DNA from: CAWJHE01 sp963842455
GTDB lineage: Bacteria > Chloroflexota > Anaerolineae > Anaerolineales > UBA4823
Assembly: GCA_963842455.1 (NCBI GenBank)
Contig: CAWJHE010000013.1
Coordinates: forward strand, 186,001-250,000
Reading direction: 5' to 3'
DNA: 64,000 nucleotides
Shown here: positions 35,551-44,405 of the stretch, piece after piece
Layout: each line of letters begins with the position of its first letter
Position numbering within the stretch: position 1 is the first letter of the stretch
Program-made: the position numbers and the translations under genes
Notes under the pieces: generated by a model
The model's database searches: none
Told to the model about the DNA's origin: nothing
Seen by the model: the letters and a program-made list of their open reading frames with translations, nothing else

Positions 35551-37470
35551 TTAGTCAAGTTTTAATACATTCTGTAAACGTGCCTTGAGCTCACTTCTTC
35601 TTTGCAGGTAAGCCTCCTCAGGAAGCTCATTGGCCTGATAAAGATCATCCAGAGTCAAAATCGCATCCATAATGGTCTCTGCATTTTCCTCGGCAACAAC
35701 TTCTGCGTCTTCCTCTTCCAGATCATCTTCATCAAATGGTTTGGCATTGCGGCGATATAGCCAGATACCTGCTACAACTAGCACAATTCCAAGAGCCCCT
35801 AATCCTACCAGAAGTCCGGTTGTATTGTTAAGATCTTCACCCACCATTTTGCCGGTAATGGTCAATTTGAGTTCATCCCCAGCTGCCATTGCGCTGCCAT
35901 TGTAAAGCCGGTAAAGCATCCCCTGAACATCTCGGGTGCCTGCATCCTGCAAAGTATCACCTTTAATCTCAAGACCGTTTTCTGGTACAAGAATAACAAT
36001 CGCATTGGTAGCCAACTGCATTTTTCTGACCAATTCGAGTTTCTTGGAATAAGGCATCTCATATGAGAACAGCACCTGGTAATTGCCCATTCCGGGCCGA
36101 ATAGGAGCCGTATCTGCAAATCCATCCTCCGTCTGAAGATACCTTTCGCCAATCCTTCCATCTTGAATTTCGAGGTTAGCAGCATTCTTCGGTACCGAGA
36201 ATGAAAGAACTGCTTGATCTCCTTGAGGAGCAACAATGGTTTTCTGTGTCGGGTTCGATACAATGTACAATTCGACTACACGAACAATTTCGGGTCCCAC
36301 AAATTCAAAGAAAAAGTGTAGACGGTCCACGGAGAGTAAGGATAACTCACTGCTGGTCTCAAAAATCTCAATCGGTAAAACAATTTCAGTTGTATCCGGA
36401 CCAACGGTAGCCACCTCAGAACCATATGTGATTCCTTCGAAGTCGACCGTCGTCAAGAAAATTCTGCCCTCAAGCATTTCTACTTGATCAAAGGCATAAG
36501 TACCATCAGCAGACACTGTCGTGGTTTGTGTCAACACGATATTCATCTGATCGAACCCGTGCAGTGTTACCTGGATGCTCTCATCCGACATTGCTTCAGA
36601 AGCTCTCACAATCGTTCCGTTCACCACCCCCATAGAAACAGCGACTGGTTGTTCAGAGGCAACATCTACTCCTGGAGTAGTGGAAATTTCTGGAGTTTGA
36701 GTTTCCTCCACATCATGCACTGCGGTTGGGGTTACAACCACTTGGCCGGTTGTTGTTGAAACAAAAGAAAAAGAACGAAGATATGCTGCAATAGCCCAGC
36801 GTTCTTCTTCAGAAAATTTCTCTCCGTATGCTGGCATGACATCTTGAACACCATTACTGATGGCTGTAAAGAAATCTCGGTTTGTTTTTCGAGCCATAAA
36901 TTCTTGGTTAGCAAAACTGGTAGGTTTTACATCCAAACTTTGAGCGTCGGGTCCATTACCTTTTCCAGTATCTCCATGACAGGCTGCGCATTCTGTATCA
37001 TATAAAGCCTCGCCTTTTTCCAAGACCTCGGGAGAAATTCCTAACATAAAAGCATACGCCACCACATCCCAGCGCTCTCTATCCGTCAGTGATTGGAACG
37101 GTGGCATAAACCGCTCTAAATTACCATTTGAAACCAGATCAAACCAATCTGATAGAACCGCGCCTCGAGCCGTTTCAACCGAGGCAAAAGCAGTAACCGG
37201 GTTTGGTAATTGGTCTGCCTGAGCACCATCACCCATGCCTGTGGCGCCATGACATGGAGCACACTTTTCCGCATAAATAGATTCTCCAAGCGAGGGATTG
37301 GGGGCGACCAGAGGATAAACTGGACCTGAGGTAGCCGCTACAGGCGCTTGGGCTTCAGGTGGGGGCTGGTAACCTGGAGGAGGAGTTACATCGGCAGCCA
37401 AAGATAAGTTACAGGCTGATAATAGAACAATGGCAAGAAGATTAAATAAAAATTTCAAAGATTTGGCCAT
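35551..37470 (-). CDS. Dihaem cytochrome c with C-terminal membrane anchor
   Basis: 639 residues. A signal/lipobox-like start (LLSACNLS, Cys 20) is followed by two cytochrome c domains with CAPCHGATG near residue 66 and CAACHGDTG near residue 160. A beta-sandwich region covers about 275-540, then a membrane helix (about 555-575), an acidic stretch and a helical SHOCT-like end. It lies inside the ccm operon, so it may be a maturation client or redox partner. Function unknown. Confidence 0.85.
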   Translation of the reverse strand: MAKSLKFLFNLLAIVLLSACNLSLAADVTPPPGYQPPPEAQAPVAATSGPVYPLVAPNPSLGESIYAEKCAPCHGATGMGDGAQADQLPNPVTAFASVETARGAVLSDWFDLVSNGNLERFMPPFQSLTDRERWDVVAYAFMLGISPEVLEKGEALYDTECAACHGDTGKGNGPDAQSLDVKPTSFANQEFMARKTNRDFFTAISNGVQDVMPAYGEKFSEEERWAIAAYLRSFSFVSTTTGQVVVTPTAVHDVEETQTPEISTTPGVDVASEQPVAVSMGVVNGTIVRASEAMSDESIQVTLHGFDQMNIVLTQTTTVSADGTYAFDQVEMLEGRIFLTTVDFEGITYGSEVATVGPDTTEIVLPIEIFETSSELSLLSVDRLHFFFEFVGPEIVRVVELYIVSNPTQKTIVAPQGDQAVLSFSVPKNAANLEIQDGRIGERYLQTEDGFADTAPIRPGMGNYQVLFSYEMPYSKKLELVRKMQLATNAIVILVPENGLEIKGDTLQDAGTRDVQGMLYRLYNGSAMAAGDELKLTITGKMVGEDLNNTTGLLVGLGALGIVLVVAGIWLYRRNAKPFDEDDLEEEDAEVVAEENAETIMDAILTLDDLYQANELPEEAYLQRRSELKARLQNVLKLD

Positions 37471-37506
37471 ATGATTTTTAATTATCCATTGGTGACAATT
37501 TCTGAA

Positions 37507-38094
37507 TTAAACTGTTTTTGATCCACATTTCGGGCAGAAAAGATCGGATTTTTGAATAGGCGAACCACACTGTGAGCAAAAACCAGCGGCTTTATCTTGC
37601 CTCATTCTTTTTCTTTGAGCCAGAATCACTTCCAGATCGTCATCAGCTGATTGCAAACCGTTAGGCTTGCGTTCGACGATGATCCCATGACCGTTGGGAG
37701 TCACTGCCGCAGGTTCAAATTCTCGTCCAGAAGTTTTAGCCATATCAGCTCTACGGGCTGCAACTGCTGCCTCAAGTCGAGCCTCTGCGGCTTCTGGTTC
37801 CTTTTCGACCGCCAGGTTATCTAACTCGCGTAAAATTGTTGCACCTCTTTGTAAGAGCACATTTCGCTGTTGAGGATAATCTTCTTCGGGGATTTTCCCA
37901 AGTGCATGATCAAAATCCAATTCCTGCAAGGCATTCAGAATCCGATCACGTTCTGCCATCAACATCGATCGATTGTGGTCCTTGTTTTCTTCTTGCTTAA
38001 TAACAACTTTCGCATCCTCAATGAGAGGGCGACCGATGAACAATCCAACCAAAATTAATAAAGCCAGGATAAGAAAAATTGAACCAAGGTCCAT
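37507..38094 (-). CDS. Membrane-anchored zinc-ribbon protein in the ccm operon (possibly CcmI-like)
   Basis: 195 residues: an N-terminal membrane helix (about 5-22), charged helical/coiled-coil region (40-150) with RDRILNALQELDFDHALGKI, and a C-terminal zinc ribbon CSQCGSP...CPKCGSKTV. The RDRIL...LDFDHxxGK block recalls CcmI N-termini. Position after ccmG suits a role in apocytochrome handling; not proven. Confidence 0.7.
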   Translation of the reverse strand: MDLGSIFLILALLILVGLFIGRPLIEDAKVVIKQEENKDHNRSMLMAERDRILNALQELDFDHALGKIPEEDYPQQRNVLLQRGATILRELDNLAVEKEPEAAEARLEAAVAARRADMAKTSGREFEPAAVTPNGHGIIVERKPNGLQSADDDLEVILAQRKRMRQDKAAGFCSQCGSPIQKSDLFCPKCGSKTV

Positions 38095-38100
38095 AATCGA

Positions 38101-38673
38101 TTATTTCTCCAACAAAGGATCTATTGCCATTTTAATTTCGTCAAGTGAAAGGAATGGGCTTAATTTTACAAAGGCTAATTCCCCACTTTTGTCAATAATA
38201 TAGGTTTCTGGCACCCCTGTCGTTCGATAGGCTTGGGAAATACGAGTGCCCAGGTCTGGTCCGTTGGGGTAAGTGATGTCGAACTTACTAAGATACTCCA
38301 GTGATTTCCGCTCTGTATCTGTCCAGGCGACCCCTAAGAAGACAACATCGCCACTCGGCTCATAAAACCTCCAGGCATTCTCTAAATCCGCAGCTTCCTG
38401 TTCGCATGGTTTGCACCAGGATGCCCAGAAATTTAACACAACGACTTTCCCTTTTAACTGCGACAAAACATATTCCTGTCCATCAAATGATTTCAAGGTG
38501 AAATCAGGTGCTTCTTTCCCAACTCCGACTGGACCTTCTTGAGTACGCAATAGACCCAAAAATAAGATAAACAACAAAGTGCCCAGCCCCAGCCAAGCAA
38601 TAATCCGCCCCCATCGGGGGCGGGGAAATTGTGCGGGATTAGATTTTTTCACTTCATCAAGATTGGTAGACAT
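38101..38673 (-). CDS. ccmG: CcmG/ResA-type thioredoxin
   Basis: 190 residues: a membrane anchor near 24-42, then a thioredoxin fold with WASWCKPCEQEAADLE near residue 86 and a cis-Pro region TTGVPETYII near 147. Keeps apocytochrome or CcmH cysteines reduced outside the membrane. Between ccmH and the zinc-ribbon gene. Confidence 0.9.
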   Translation of the reverse strand: MSTNLDEVKKSNPAQFPRPRWGRIIAWLGLGTLLFILFLGLLRTQEGPVGVGKEAPDFTLKSFDGQEYVLSQLKGKVVVLNFWASWCKPCEQEAADLENAWRFYEPSGDVVFLGVAWTDTERKSLEYLSKFDITYPNGPDLGTRISQAYRTTGVPETYIIDKSGELAFVKLSPFLSLDEIKMAIDPLLEK

Positions 38674-38681
38674 AACTATTC

Positions 38682-39194
38682 CTAATGGTTTCGAAGTTCT
38701 TTCTCAAGACGAGTAACATATTCATCAGTCTGTTCAGTTTCAACCTGCGGCTCAACCTGTGGTGGTGCACTCAACCGCATCGATCGAATAGATCGATATA
38801 AGATAAATGCCCCAGCTATAAATGTGATAGGCGGAATAATATACACCAGCCAGTTAATCCCTCTGGCTGGGGGCGCTGCCAATACTCTATCACCAAATTG
38901 ATCCACGAAGTATTGCTGGATTTGTTCTTCATTCCATCCTTGAGCCAGCTTTTCCCGAATTAATTCACGCCATTCAGCGCAGGCCTGGGTTGGGCATACA
39001 TCCAAAGGGGTATTTTCACACACAGGACAGAACATATTCTTGGCAATCGCATTGACTTCATCATCCGTGGGAACACGCGGGGTGTCGCTCTGAGCTACTG
39101 CAGAGCCAACAACCAAGCCTAACCACAAAACTAGCCCAATAATTGAAATAGTTTTTCTTATGCCCATACCAGGTTGAACTCCTCTTTTGGTCAT
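38682..39194 (-). CDS. ccmH: Cytochrome c maturation protein CcmH
   Basis: 170 residues: signal helix, then the redox motif MFCPVCENTPLDVC near residue 54 (usually LRCLVCQN), the family helix EWRELIREKLAQGWNEEQI, YFVDQFGDRVL, and a second membrane helix near 116-136. It reduces apocytochrome cysteines before haem attachment. ATG at 39194 is two codons after the ccmF TAG and in frame; an ATG at 39167 with GGAG 11 bases upstream is an alternative. Confidence 0.9.
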   Translation of the reverse strand: MTKRGVQPGMGIRKTISIIGLVLWLGLVVGSAVAQSDTPRVPTDDEVNAIAKNMFCPVCENTPLDVCPTQACAEWRELIREKLAQGWNEEQIQQYFVDQFGDRVLAAPPARGINWLVYIIPPITFIAGAFILYRSIRSMRLSAPPQVEPQVETEQTDEYVTRLEKELRNH

Positions 39195-39197
39195 CAG

Positions 39198-41255
39198 CTA
39201 GGCTTTTGCATCTACAAGAGTCGATCGGCGCTTGCGTGCGGGCACATAATCTGGCTCTTTATCTGGCCAGGCAGCCACCATTGTGCCTAAGATGAACACA
39301 ATCCCGCCTAACCACATCCAGTTGACCAAGGGATTGCGGTAAACTTTAAAGGTCGCGCCTTGCGATGTAACCGGTAACCAATCCACAAGCAAGACATAGA
39401 AATCATCCTCCCAGGTACTGCGAACACCTGGAATCGTCATAGGTTGTTGGGATTCGTAATAATAATCCCGCCTTGGGTATAAAATACCAACAAATTTATT
39501 ATTGCGATAAACGCTGACCTCCGCTCGAGCGACATTACGCCCATCCTCGGTGTTGAAGATCGCAAGGGAGTCATAGGTCATACGATACTCACCCAGGCTG
39601 ATTTCTCCGCCTTGTGGAATGGTTCCTTGGGTTTCGACCTGGAAAATTTCTATACCAATAATCCCAATCGCCATCAAGACAACCCCTAAATGGATGATGT
39701 AGCCCCCATAACGTCTCCGGTTTCGCCCAGCTAAGCGCCACAAAGCTAGAGGCAGGTTTTCCTGCATCCTTCGACTACGGGCTTGGGCGCCTCTCCAAAA
39801 TTCATACAAGGTAACCGCAGAAACAAAGGTGGATAACCAGAACCCCAATAATGCAGCCGGCTGTCTAAATCCCATGATTAAGGGAATAATTATCCCAAGA
39901 AGGGAAAACAATCCAGGTTTCCATATCGCTTTTCCCAGGGTCTTTGCAGTAGAGTGCCTCCAGGCGGCCAGAGGAGCAATACCCATCAGCAACAATAAAC
40001 CGGCAAACAAAGGTGCTGTTGCTCGCTCGTAGAATGGCGGTCCCACAGTCACTTTTTGCCCAGTAGCCAATTCCGAAATCAATGGGAAAATCACACCCCA
40101 AAAACACACAACCAGGATACCAATGAACAGCAAATTGTTCAACAAAAATAATGCTTCACGAGAAAGCATTGAGGTCAGCTGACCTTCAGATTTGAACTCA
40201 TCCCAGCGTCGCAGCATCAATGTCATAGAAATGATAAAAGTAATCCCGATAAAAGCAAAGAACAAGGGACCAATTGCACTTTGTGCAAATGCATGAACCG
40301 ATGAAAGGACTCCCGACCTTGTCAAAAAGGTTCCAAAAATCACCAGGCTGTAGGTTAAGATAATCAAAACCATATTCCAGTGTTTGAGCATCCCGCGCTT
40401 TTCTTCTATCATCACAGAATGCAAAAAGGCTGTGCCAGTTAACCAGGGCATGAACGCAGCAATCTCAACTGGATCCCACCCCCAATAACCTCCCCAGCCA
40501 AGAACATCATAGGCCCAGCGACCACCCAGGATCAGACCTAAGGAGAGAAATAACCACGCAATTAAGGTCCAACGACGGGTGATTCGAATCCAGCGATCAT
40601 CCGTTCTTCCGGTGATTAAAGCAGCAATCGCAAAGGCATAAGGGATAACAAAAGAAACAAAGCCGAGGTAGAGCATTGGCGGATGGATAATCATTCCGGG
40701 GTGTCGCAAAAGTGGATTTAAACCCTGGCCATCACCCGGATTGAAAACAACGCCTCCGGCTGGTTGAAACATAGCAACCTCAAATGCACCAGTTGGTAAG
40801 CGCCAGATCCGGCTAAATGGATTTTCGAAGAGAATAATTAACATCAAGAAAAAAGCCAGAGTTACCAGGCAAACTACAATTACCCAAGGCAAAAACTCTC
40901 GGTCTCGATCCCATTTCCTTAATGTAACAGCCGATGTAAAAGAGGCCAATAACCATGACCAAAACACCAGTGAGCCCGATTGGCCACCCCATAAAGCCGT
41001 GATCCTCAAGTAAATCGGCATACTGTTGCTTGTCACAGAAGAAACAAACTCAACCTCATAGTGACCTCTTACCAGGAGATAAATTAAGCTCAAAGATGTG
41101 ATCGTTAATAAGGGAAATGTAAGCAGAGTTGCCAGGCGAGCACTTTCTATCCATGCGTGCGAATTTTTACGTGCGCCATAAATGGCTGCCCCAACTCCAT
41201 ACAATGAAACGAGAAAAGTAATAATTAGAGCGCCGTAACCAAAGTTTATAATCAT
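39198..41255 (-). CDS. ccmF: Haem lyase subunit CcmF
   Basis: 685 residues with about 15 membrane segments and the WWD-type motif WGGYWGWDPVEIAAFMPWL near residue 255, where haem is handled, plus conserved HPPMLYLGF near 190. It joins haem from CcmE to CXXCH thiols. Three bases separate it from ccmE. Ends in TAG. Confidence 0.95.
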   Translation of the reverse strand: MIINFGYGALIITFLVSLYGVGAAIYGARKNSHAWIESARLATLLTFPLLTITSLSLIYLLVRGHYEVEFVSSVTSNSMPIYLRITALWGGQSGSLVFWSWLLASFTSAVTLRKWDRDREFLPWVIVVCLVTLAFFLMLIILFENPFSRIWRLPTGAFEVAMFQPAGGVVFNPGDGQGLNPLLRHPGMIIHPPMLYLGFVSFVIPYAFAIAALITGRTDDRWIRITRRWTLIAWLFLSLGLILGGRWAYDVLGWGGYWGWDPVEIAAFMPWLTGTAFLHSVMIEEKRGMLKHWNMVLIILTYSLVIFGTFLTRSGVLSSVHAFAQSAIGPLFFAFIGITFIISMTLMLRRWDEFKSEGQLTSMLSREALFLLNNLLFIGILVVCFWGVIFPLISELATGQKVTVGPPFYERATAPLFAGLLLLMGIAPLAAWRHSTAKTLGKAIWKPGLFSLLGIIIPLIMGFRQPAALLGFWLSTFVSAVTLYEFWRGAQARSRRMQENLPLALWRLAGRNRRRYGGYIIHLGVVLMAIGIIGIEIFQVETQGTIPQGGEISLGEYRMTYDSLAIFNTEDGRNVARAEVSVYRNNKFVGILYPRRDYYYESQQPMTIPGVRSTWEDDFYVLLVDWLPVTSQGATFKVYRNPLVNWMWLGGIVFILGTMVAAWPDKEPDYVPARKRRSTLVDAKA

Positions 41256-41257
41256 TG

Positions 41258-41770
41258 TTAGCCTTCAGCCTGGTCTGGGACTGCTTCTTCATATTTAGTT
41301 GGACATTTTAACAACAATTCGTCGGCATAAAAAATTCCATCGTCACCGATCTGTCCTGTCATAATCGCTTGTGCTTCATCACGCAATAAATCAGGTTTGA
41401 CTCCGTTATATTCCACAGTAATCCGCGACCGGTTTGGATCTATGACTGCCTGGTGTAAGACTTCAACCAACCCACCCTGTGCTTCTATTTCCTGATTATC
41501 TCCCGGAATATGAGCAATCACAAATCGTAAAGTTAGTGTTTGGGGATCATATTCGATACTATCTCCAATAACTGCTCCGGAAAGACGTAAGTCTCGCCCA
41601 ACAACACTGGCTCCTTTTTCGATGACCTCATCGATCGTAAGAAAATATTGGGCGCTGGCTTGCGTGGAAGAGATGATAAGATACACCACAGCTGCCACGA
41701 TGAGTAATCCACCAAATATGAATTTCATTCGATTAGCTGTACCAGTTTGCAGTGTCGCACTTTGCTCCAT
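41258..41770 (-). CDS. ccmE: Haem chaperone CcmE, CXXXY type
   Basis: 170 residues: one N-terminal membrane helix (about 15-33), then an OB-fold domain with VEYNGVKPDLLRDEAQAIMTG near residue 120 (split by a charged pair). The haem-binding motif is KCPTKYE near 157-163: cysteine where most CcmE proteins have histidine (HxxxY). The CxxxY form is known from some anaerobes and archaea. First gene of the ccm operon. Confidence 0.92.
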   Translation of the reverse strand: MEQSATLQTGTANRMKFIFGGLLIVAAVVYLIISSTQASAQYFLTIDEVIEKGASVVGRDLRLSGAVIGDSIEYDPQTLTLRFVIAHIPGDNQEIEAQGGLVEVLHQAVIDPNRSRITVEYNGVKPDLLRDEAQAIMTGQIGDDGIFYADELLLKCPTKYEEAVPDQAEG

Positions 41771-41936
41771 AGATATACTCCTCTTGATAAGAACTCACAC
41801 AAATAACCACTAATCACACACTTTATTGACACTCATATAGACGCGTTGACATCAATGAAATTCTGTCACAGTAAGATTAATAGAACCTGAGATAGCGACA
41901 AATATCCAATGAGAAAGCCAGGTTACGACTCAAACA

Positions 41937-42626
41937 CTACCCCGCCGATACCAGGCCTGTTCGGATAGCAAACCGCACAAGTTCAACAATTGAGTGAATA
42001 TTCAACTTGTTCATAATTCGTTCGCGGTGACGTGCAACCGTTTTGGGACTGATTCCAAGAATTTCTCCAATTTCGATATTCGATTTGCTTTCTGCAACTA
42101 ATTTGAGCACCTGTAATTCTCTTTCTGATAAAATCGAAAGATCTTGAACCTGTATATTCTTTCCTTCAGGAATAACCTCTAGTTTTCCAAGCTGATTAGC
42201 CAGGCGCTGATAATCCTCCAATAACCACATAGCCAGAGTAGGCTGCAGGTAAACCTGTCCAGCTGCCACAGAGCGAATTGCAGCCAGTAATTCCTCGGCT
42301 GCAGCTTGTTTAGTAACATATCCCACAGCACCCGCGGCTAACATCTCAAAAAAGTATTGCTTATCGGCATGCACAGTTAAAGCCAATATTTTGCATGTAG
42401 GACAGGAAGCCGATATTTTTCGAGTTGCTTGCAAACCATCCATACCAGGCATACTAATATCCATCACAACTACATCAGGCAATAGCTTCAAAGCTAAGTC
42501 TACGACCGATGCTCCATCCCCGGCTTCACCAATGACATCAATCCCAAATTGTGTGTTCAAGTACGCTTTTAACCCTGTACGGACAACATCATGATCATCA
42601 GCTAAAATAATTCGAATACGTTCCAT
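41937..42626 (-). CDS. NarL/FixJ-family response regulator
   Basis: About 229 residues: a receiver domain with phospho-acceptor VVVMDISMPGMDG near residue 54 and a C-terminal LuxR helix-turn-helix (LSERELQVLKLVAESKSNIE...KTVARHRERIMNKL). Start ATG at 42626 with GGGAG upstream; the longer frame overlaps the kinase gene. Partner of the kinase just upstream; both point away from the multihaem cluster, with which they share an upstream region. Confidence 0.9.
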   Translation of the reverse strand: MERIRIILADDHDVVRTGLKAYLNTQFGIDVIGEAGDGASVVDLALKLLPDVVVMDISMPGMDGLQATRKISASCPTCKILALTVHADKQYFFEMLAAGAVGYVTKQAAAEELLAAIRSVAAGQVYLQPTLAMWLLEDYQRLANQLGKLEVIPEGKNIQVQDLSILSERELQVLKLVAESKSNIEIGEILGISPKTVARHRERIMNKLNIHSIVELVRFAIRTGLVSAG

Positions 42627-42657
42627 CAATAAAGGCTCCCAACAAAATCTAAATTCT

Positions 42658-44142
42658 TTAGATTGATTCAACGACTTTTGACTGGGCTTTTTGGGTAGAA
42701 ATACCCATCTTGATAGAGGTTCCTCGCTGGGGTTCAGACATGATCTCTAGTTTACCACCAACCGACTCTGCACGTTCTATCATTCCTGTCAATCCATAAC
42801 CGTCTGGAGATGATAGCAGGACTTCTGGCGAAAACCCAACCCCCTGATCGCTGACCTCCAACACAATTGCATCTTCATCGAATTGTATACGCACCTGCGC
42901 TTCTCCGGTGTGCGCATGTCGCGCCGCGTTGGTCAATGCCTCTTGTGCAATGCGGAAAAATACCGTTTCCACCAAAGGGTCTAACCGCTGGTGATTTCCA
43001 ATAATCTGTAAATGCACCTTCAGATTGAGTCTCTTTCTAACATCGCCAACCAAGAAATTCAGCGCTGCAATTAACCCCAAGTCATCCAATTGGGCTGGCC
43101 GTAAATCTCGCACAAGTCGATATAAACCTTGCGATATTTGCTTACTCAATGTCTGCAGATGTAGAATCTGTTGGTGGGCCTGGGGATATTGTGTCATAGT
43201 TTCATCCAGAGCCGCTAAATGGAGACTAAAACCAGTTAATATTTGAGAGGTTTCGTCGTGAAGTTCACGCGCAATTCGGGCTCTCTCATCTTCTTGAGCA
43301 ATCACGATATGTCTCAGTAAATCCTGGCGTAGCTTCTCTCTCTCCAATAATTCATACCTGAGCTGTTCTACAGCCTCCAATCTAGCTTGCTGTTCTCTTA
43401 GAAAATTTGCCTGCCGCTCAACTTCAACCTTTTGCGTGGCACTGACCAGGCTGATCATGATGATCAAAGCCATAAATGCCCGAATCAATTGGATCGGGAC
43501 ACCAGTCCAGGCAATAAAATTGGGTGCATTTAAAATTGTCGCAGGAAAAACATCCAGTGCGGGAACAAATACCTGTGTGCAACCATACAACACAAATCCC
43601 AAGGCTGCCCAATTTAAAACCGCTCCTAAATCGGCTCTACCTTGATTTTTTGCATCCCTGGCTTGGAAATTTATCGCCACGCCAGCCATCACTGCGCCTG
43701 GAACCGCAACCAATAAGCGCACAAATGCATCTATATGGGTTAATCCATCCGGATGGGATCGTCCGGAATAATACGCGAAAAGAATGACACCGCTTATATA
43801 AACGAGAAACCCTAATCTCCACAACAATAGTTCGCGTTTCGAAAAAGTCTTTTGAGGATTAATCGAGCGCCAGGCAAAAATGCACAGCGACATAAAGGAA
43901 ATAGTGAGTATGATGATACGCAGCCAGTTAATCACTTCGGGCTTTTCTGTCTGCCACCAATCACTCCTATCCAAAAACATCTCGAACCACTCATGGCCGC
44001 CATGAACCAGACCAAAGAAAGCCAATGGTAGTAATACACGCCCTTCTGCTAGCAACGGCGAACGGCGCGCCTCAAATGCCATGGCCAACCCCATACTAAA
44101 AAATGCCAAGCCATAGAAGAAAAAGATCAGTGTAATATCCAT
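42658..44142 (-). CDS. Membrane sensor histidine kinase (HisKA_3 type)
   Basis: 494 residues: about seven membrane segments in the first 235, a linker coiled coil, then RIARELHDETSQILTGF with the phosphorylated His near 294, and the ATPase with N box EALTNAARHAH and G box DQGVGFSPE. The N-terminal membrane domain (FFYGLAFFSMGLAMAFEARR) is shared with the kinase at 53902. Ligand unknown. Confidence 0.9.
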   Translation of the reverse strand: MDITLIFFFYGLAFFSMGLAMAFEARRSPLLAEGRVLLPLAFFGLVHGGHEWFEMFLDRSDWWQTEKPEVINWLRIIILTISFMSLCIFAWRSINPQKTFSKRELLLWRLGFLVYISGVILFAYYSGRSHPDGLTHIDAFVRLLVAVPGAVMAGVAINFQARDAKNQGRADLGAVLNWAALGFVLYGCTQVFVPALDVFPATILNAPNFIAWTGVPIQLIRAFMALIIMISLVSATQKVEVERQANFLREQQARLEAVEQLRYELLEREKLRQDLLRHIVIAQEDERARIARELHDETSQILTGFSLHLAALDETMTQYPQAHQQILHLQTLSKQISQGLYRLVRDLRPAQLDDLGLIAALNFLVGDVRKRLNLKVHLQIIGNHQRLDPLVETVFFRIAQEALTNAARHAHTGEAQVRIQFDEDAIVLEVSDQGVGFSPEVLLSSPDGYGLTGMIERAESVGGKLEIMSEPQRGTSIKMGISTQKAQSKVVESI

Positions 44143-44362
44143 TCAATCATCCCAAAACAGTTAACCCATCAAAATCTTTGAAAATACATCTTATCCATAA
44201 TTATATCCCTAAGCATAGCCATCGTAACCATGAGTGGGTATTAAATACCAATCCCTGATGCAGTCCCCGGCTGATTTGCGGGCAACTATTGGTATTATTT
44301 CCCCAACTCTCTTTGGGTATATTAGATTAACAGCAGTAAATCCTACCCAAAATTCAACATGC

Positions 44363-44371
44363 TGCTATAAT
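44363..44371 (+). promoter_or_regulatory. Extended -10 promoter of the multihaem cluster
   Basis: TGC then TATAAT (44366-44371), 35 bases before the first cytochrome gene. TAGATTAA occurs just before and again just after it (near 44320 and 44371). Confidence 0.5.
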
Positions 44372-44405
44372 AGATTAATAAACCATAAGAAATGGAGAAT
44401 GCTTT

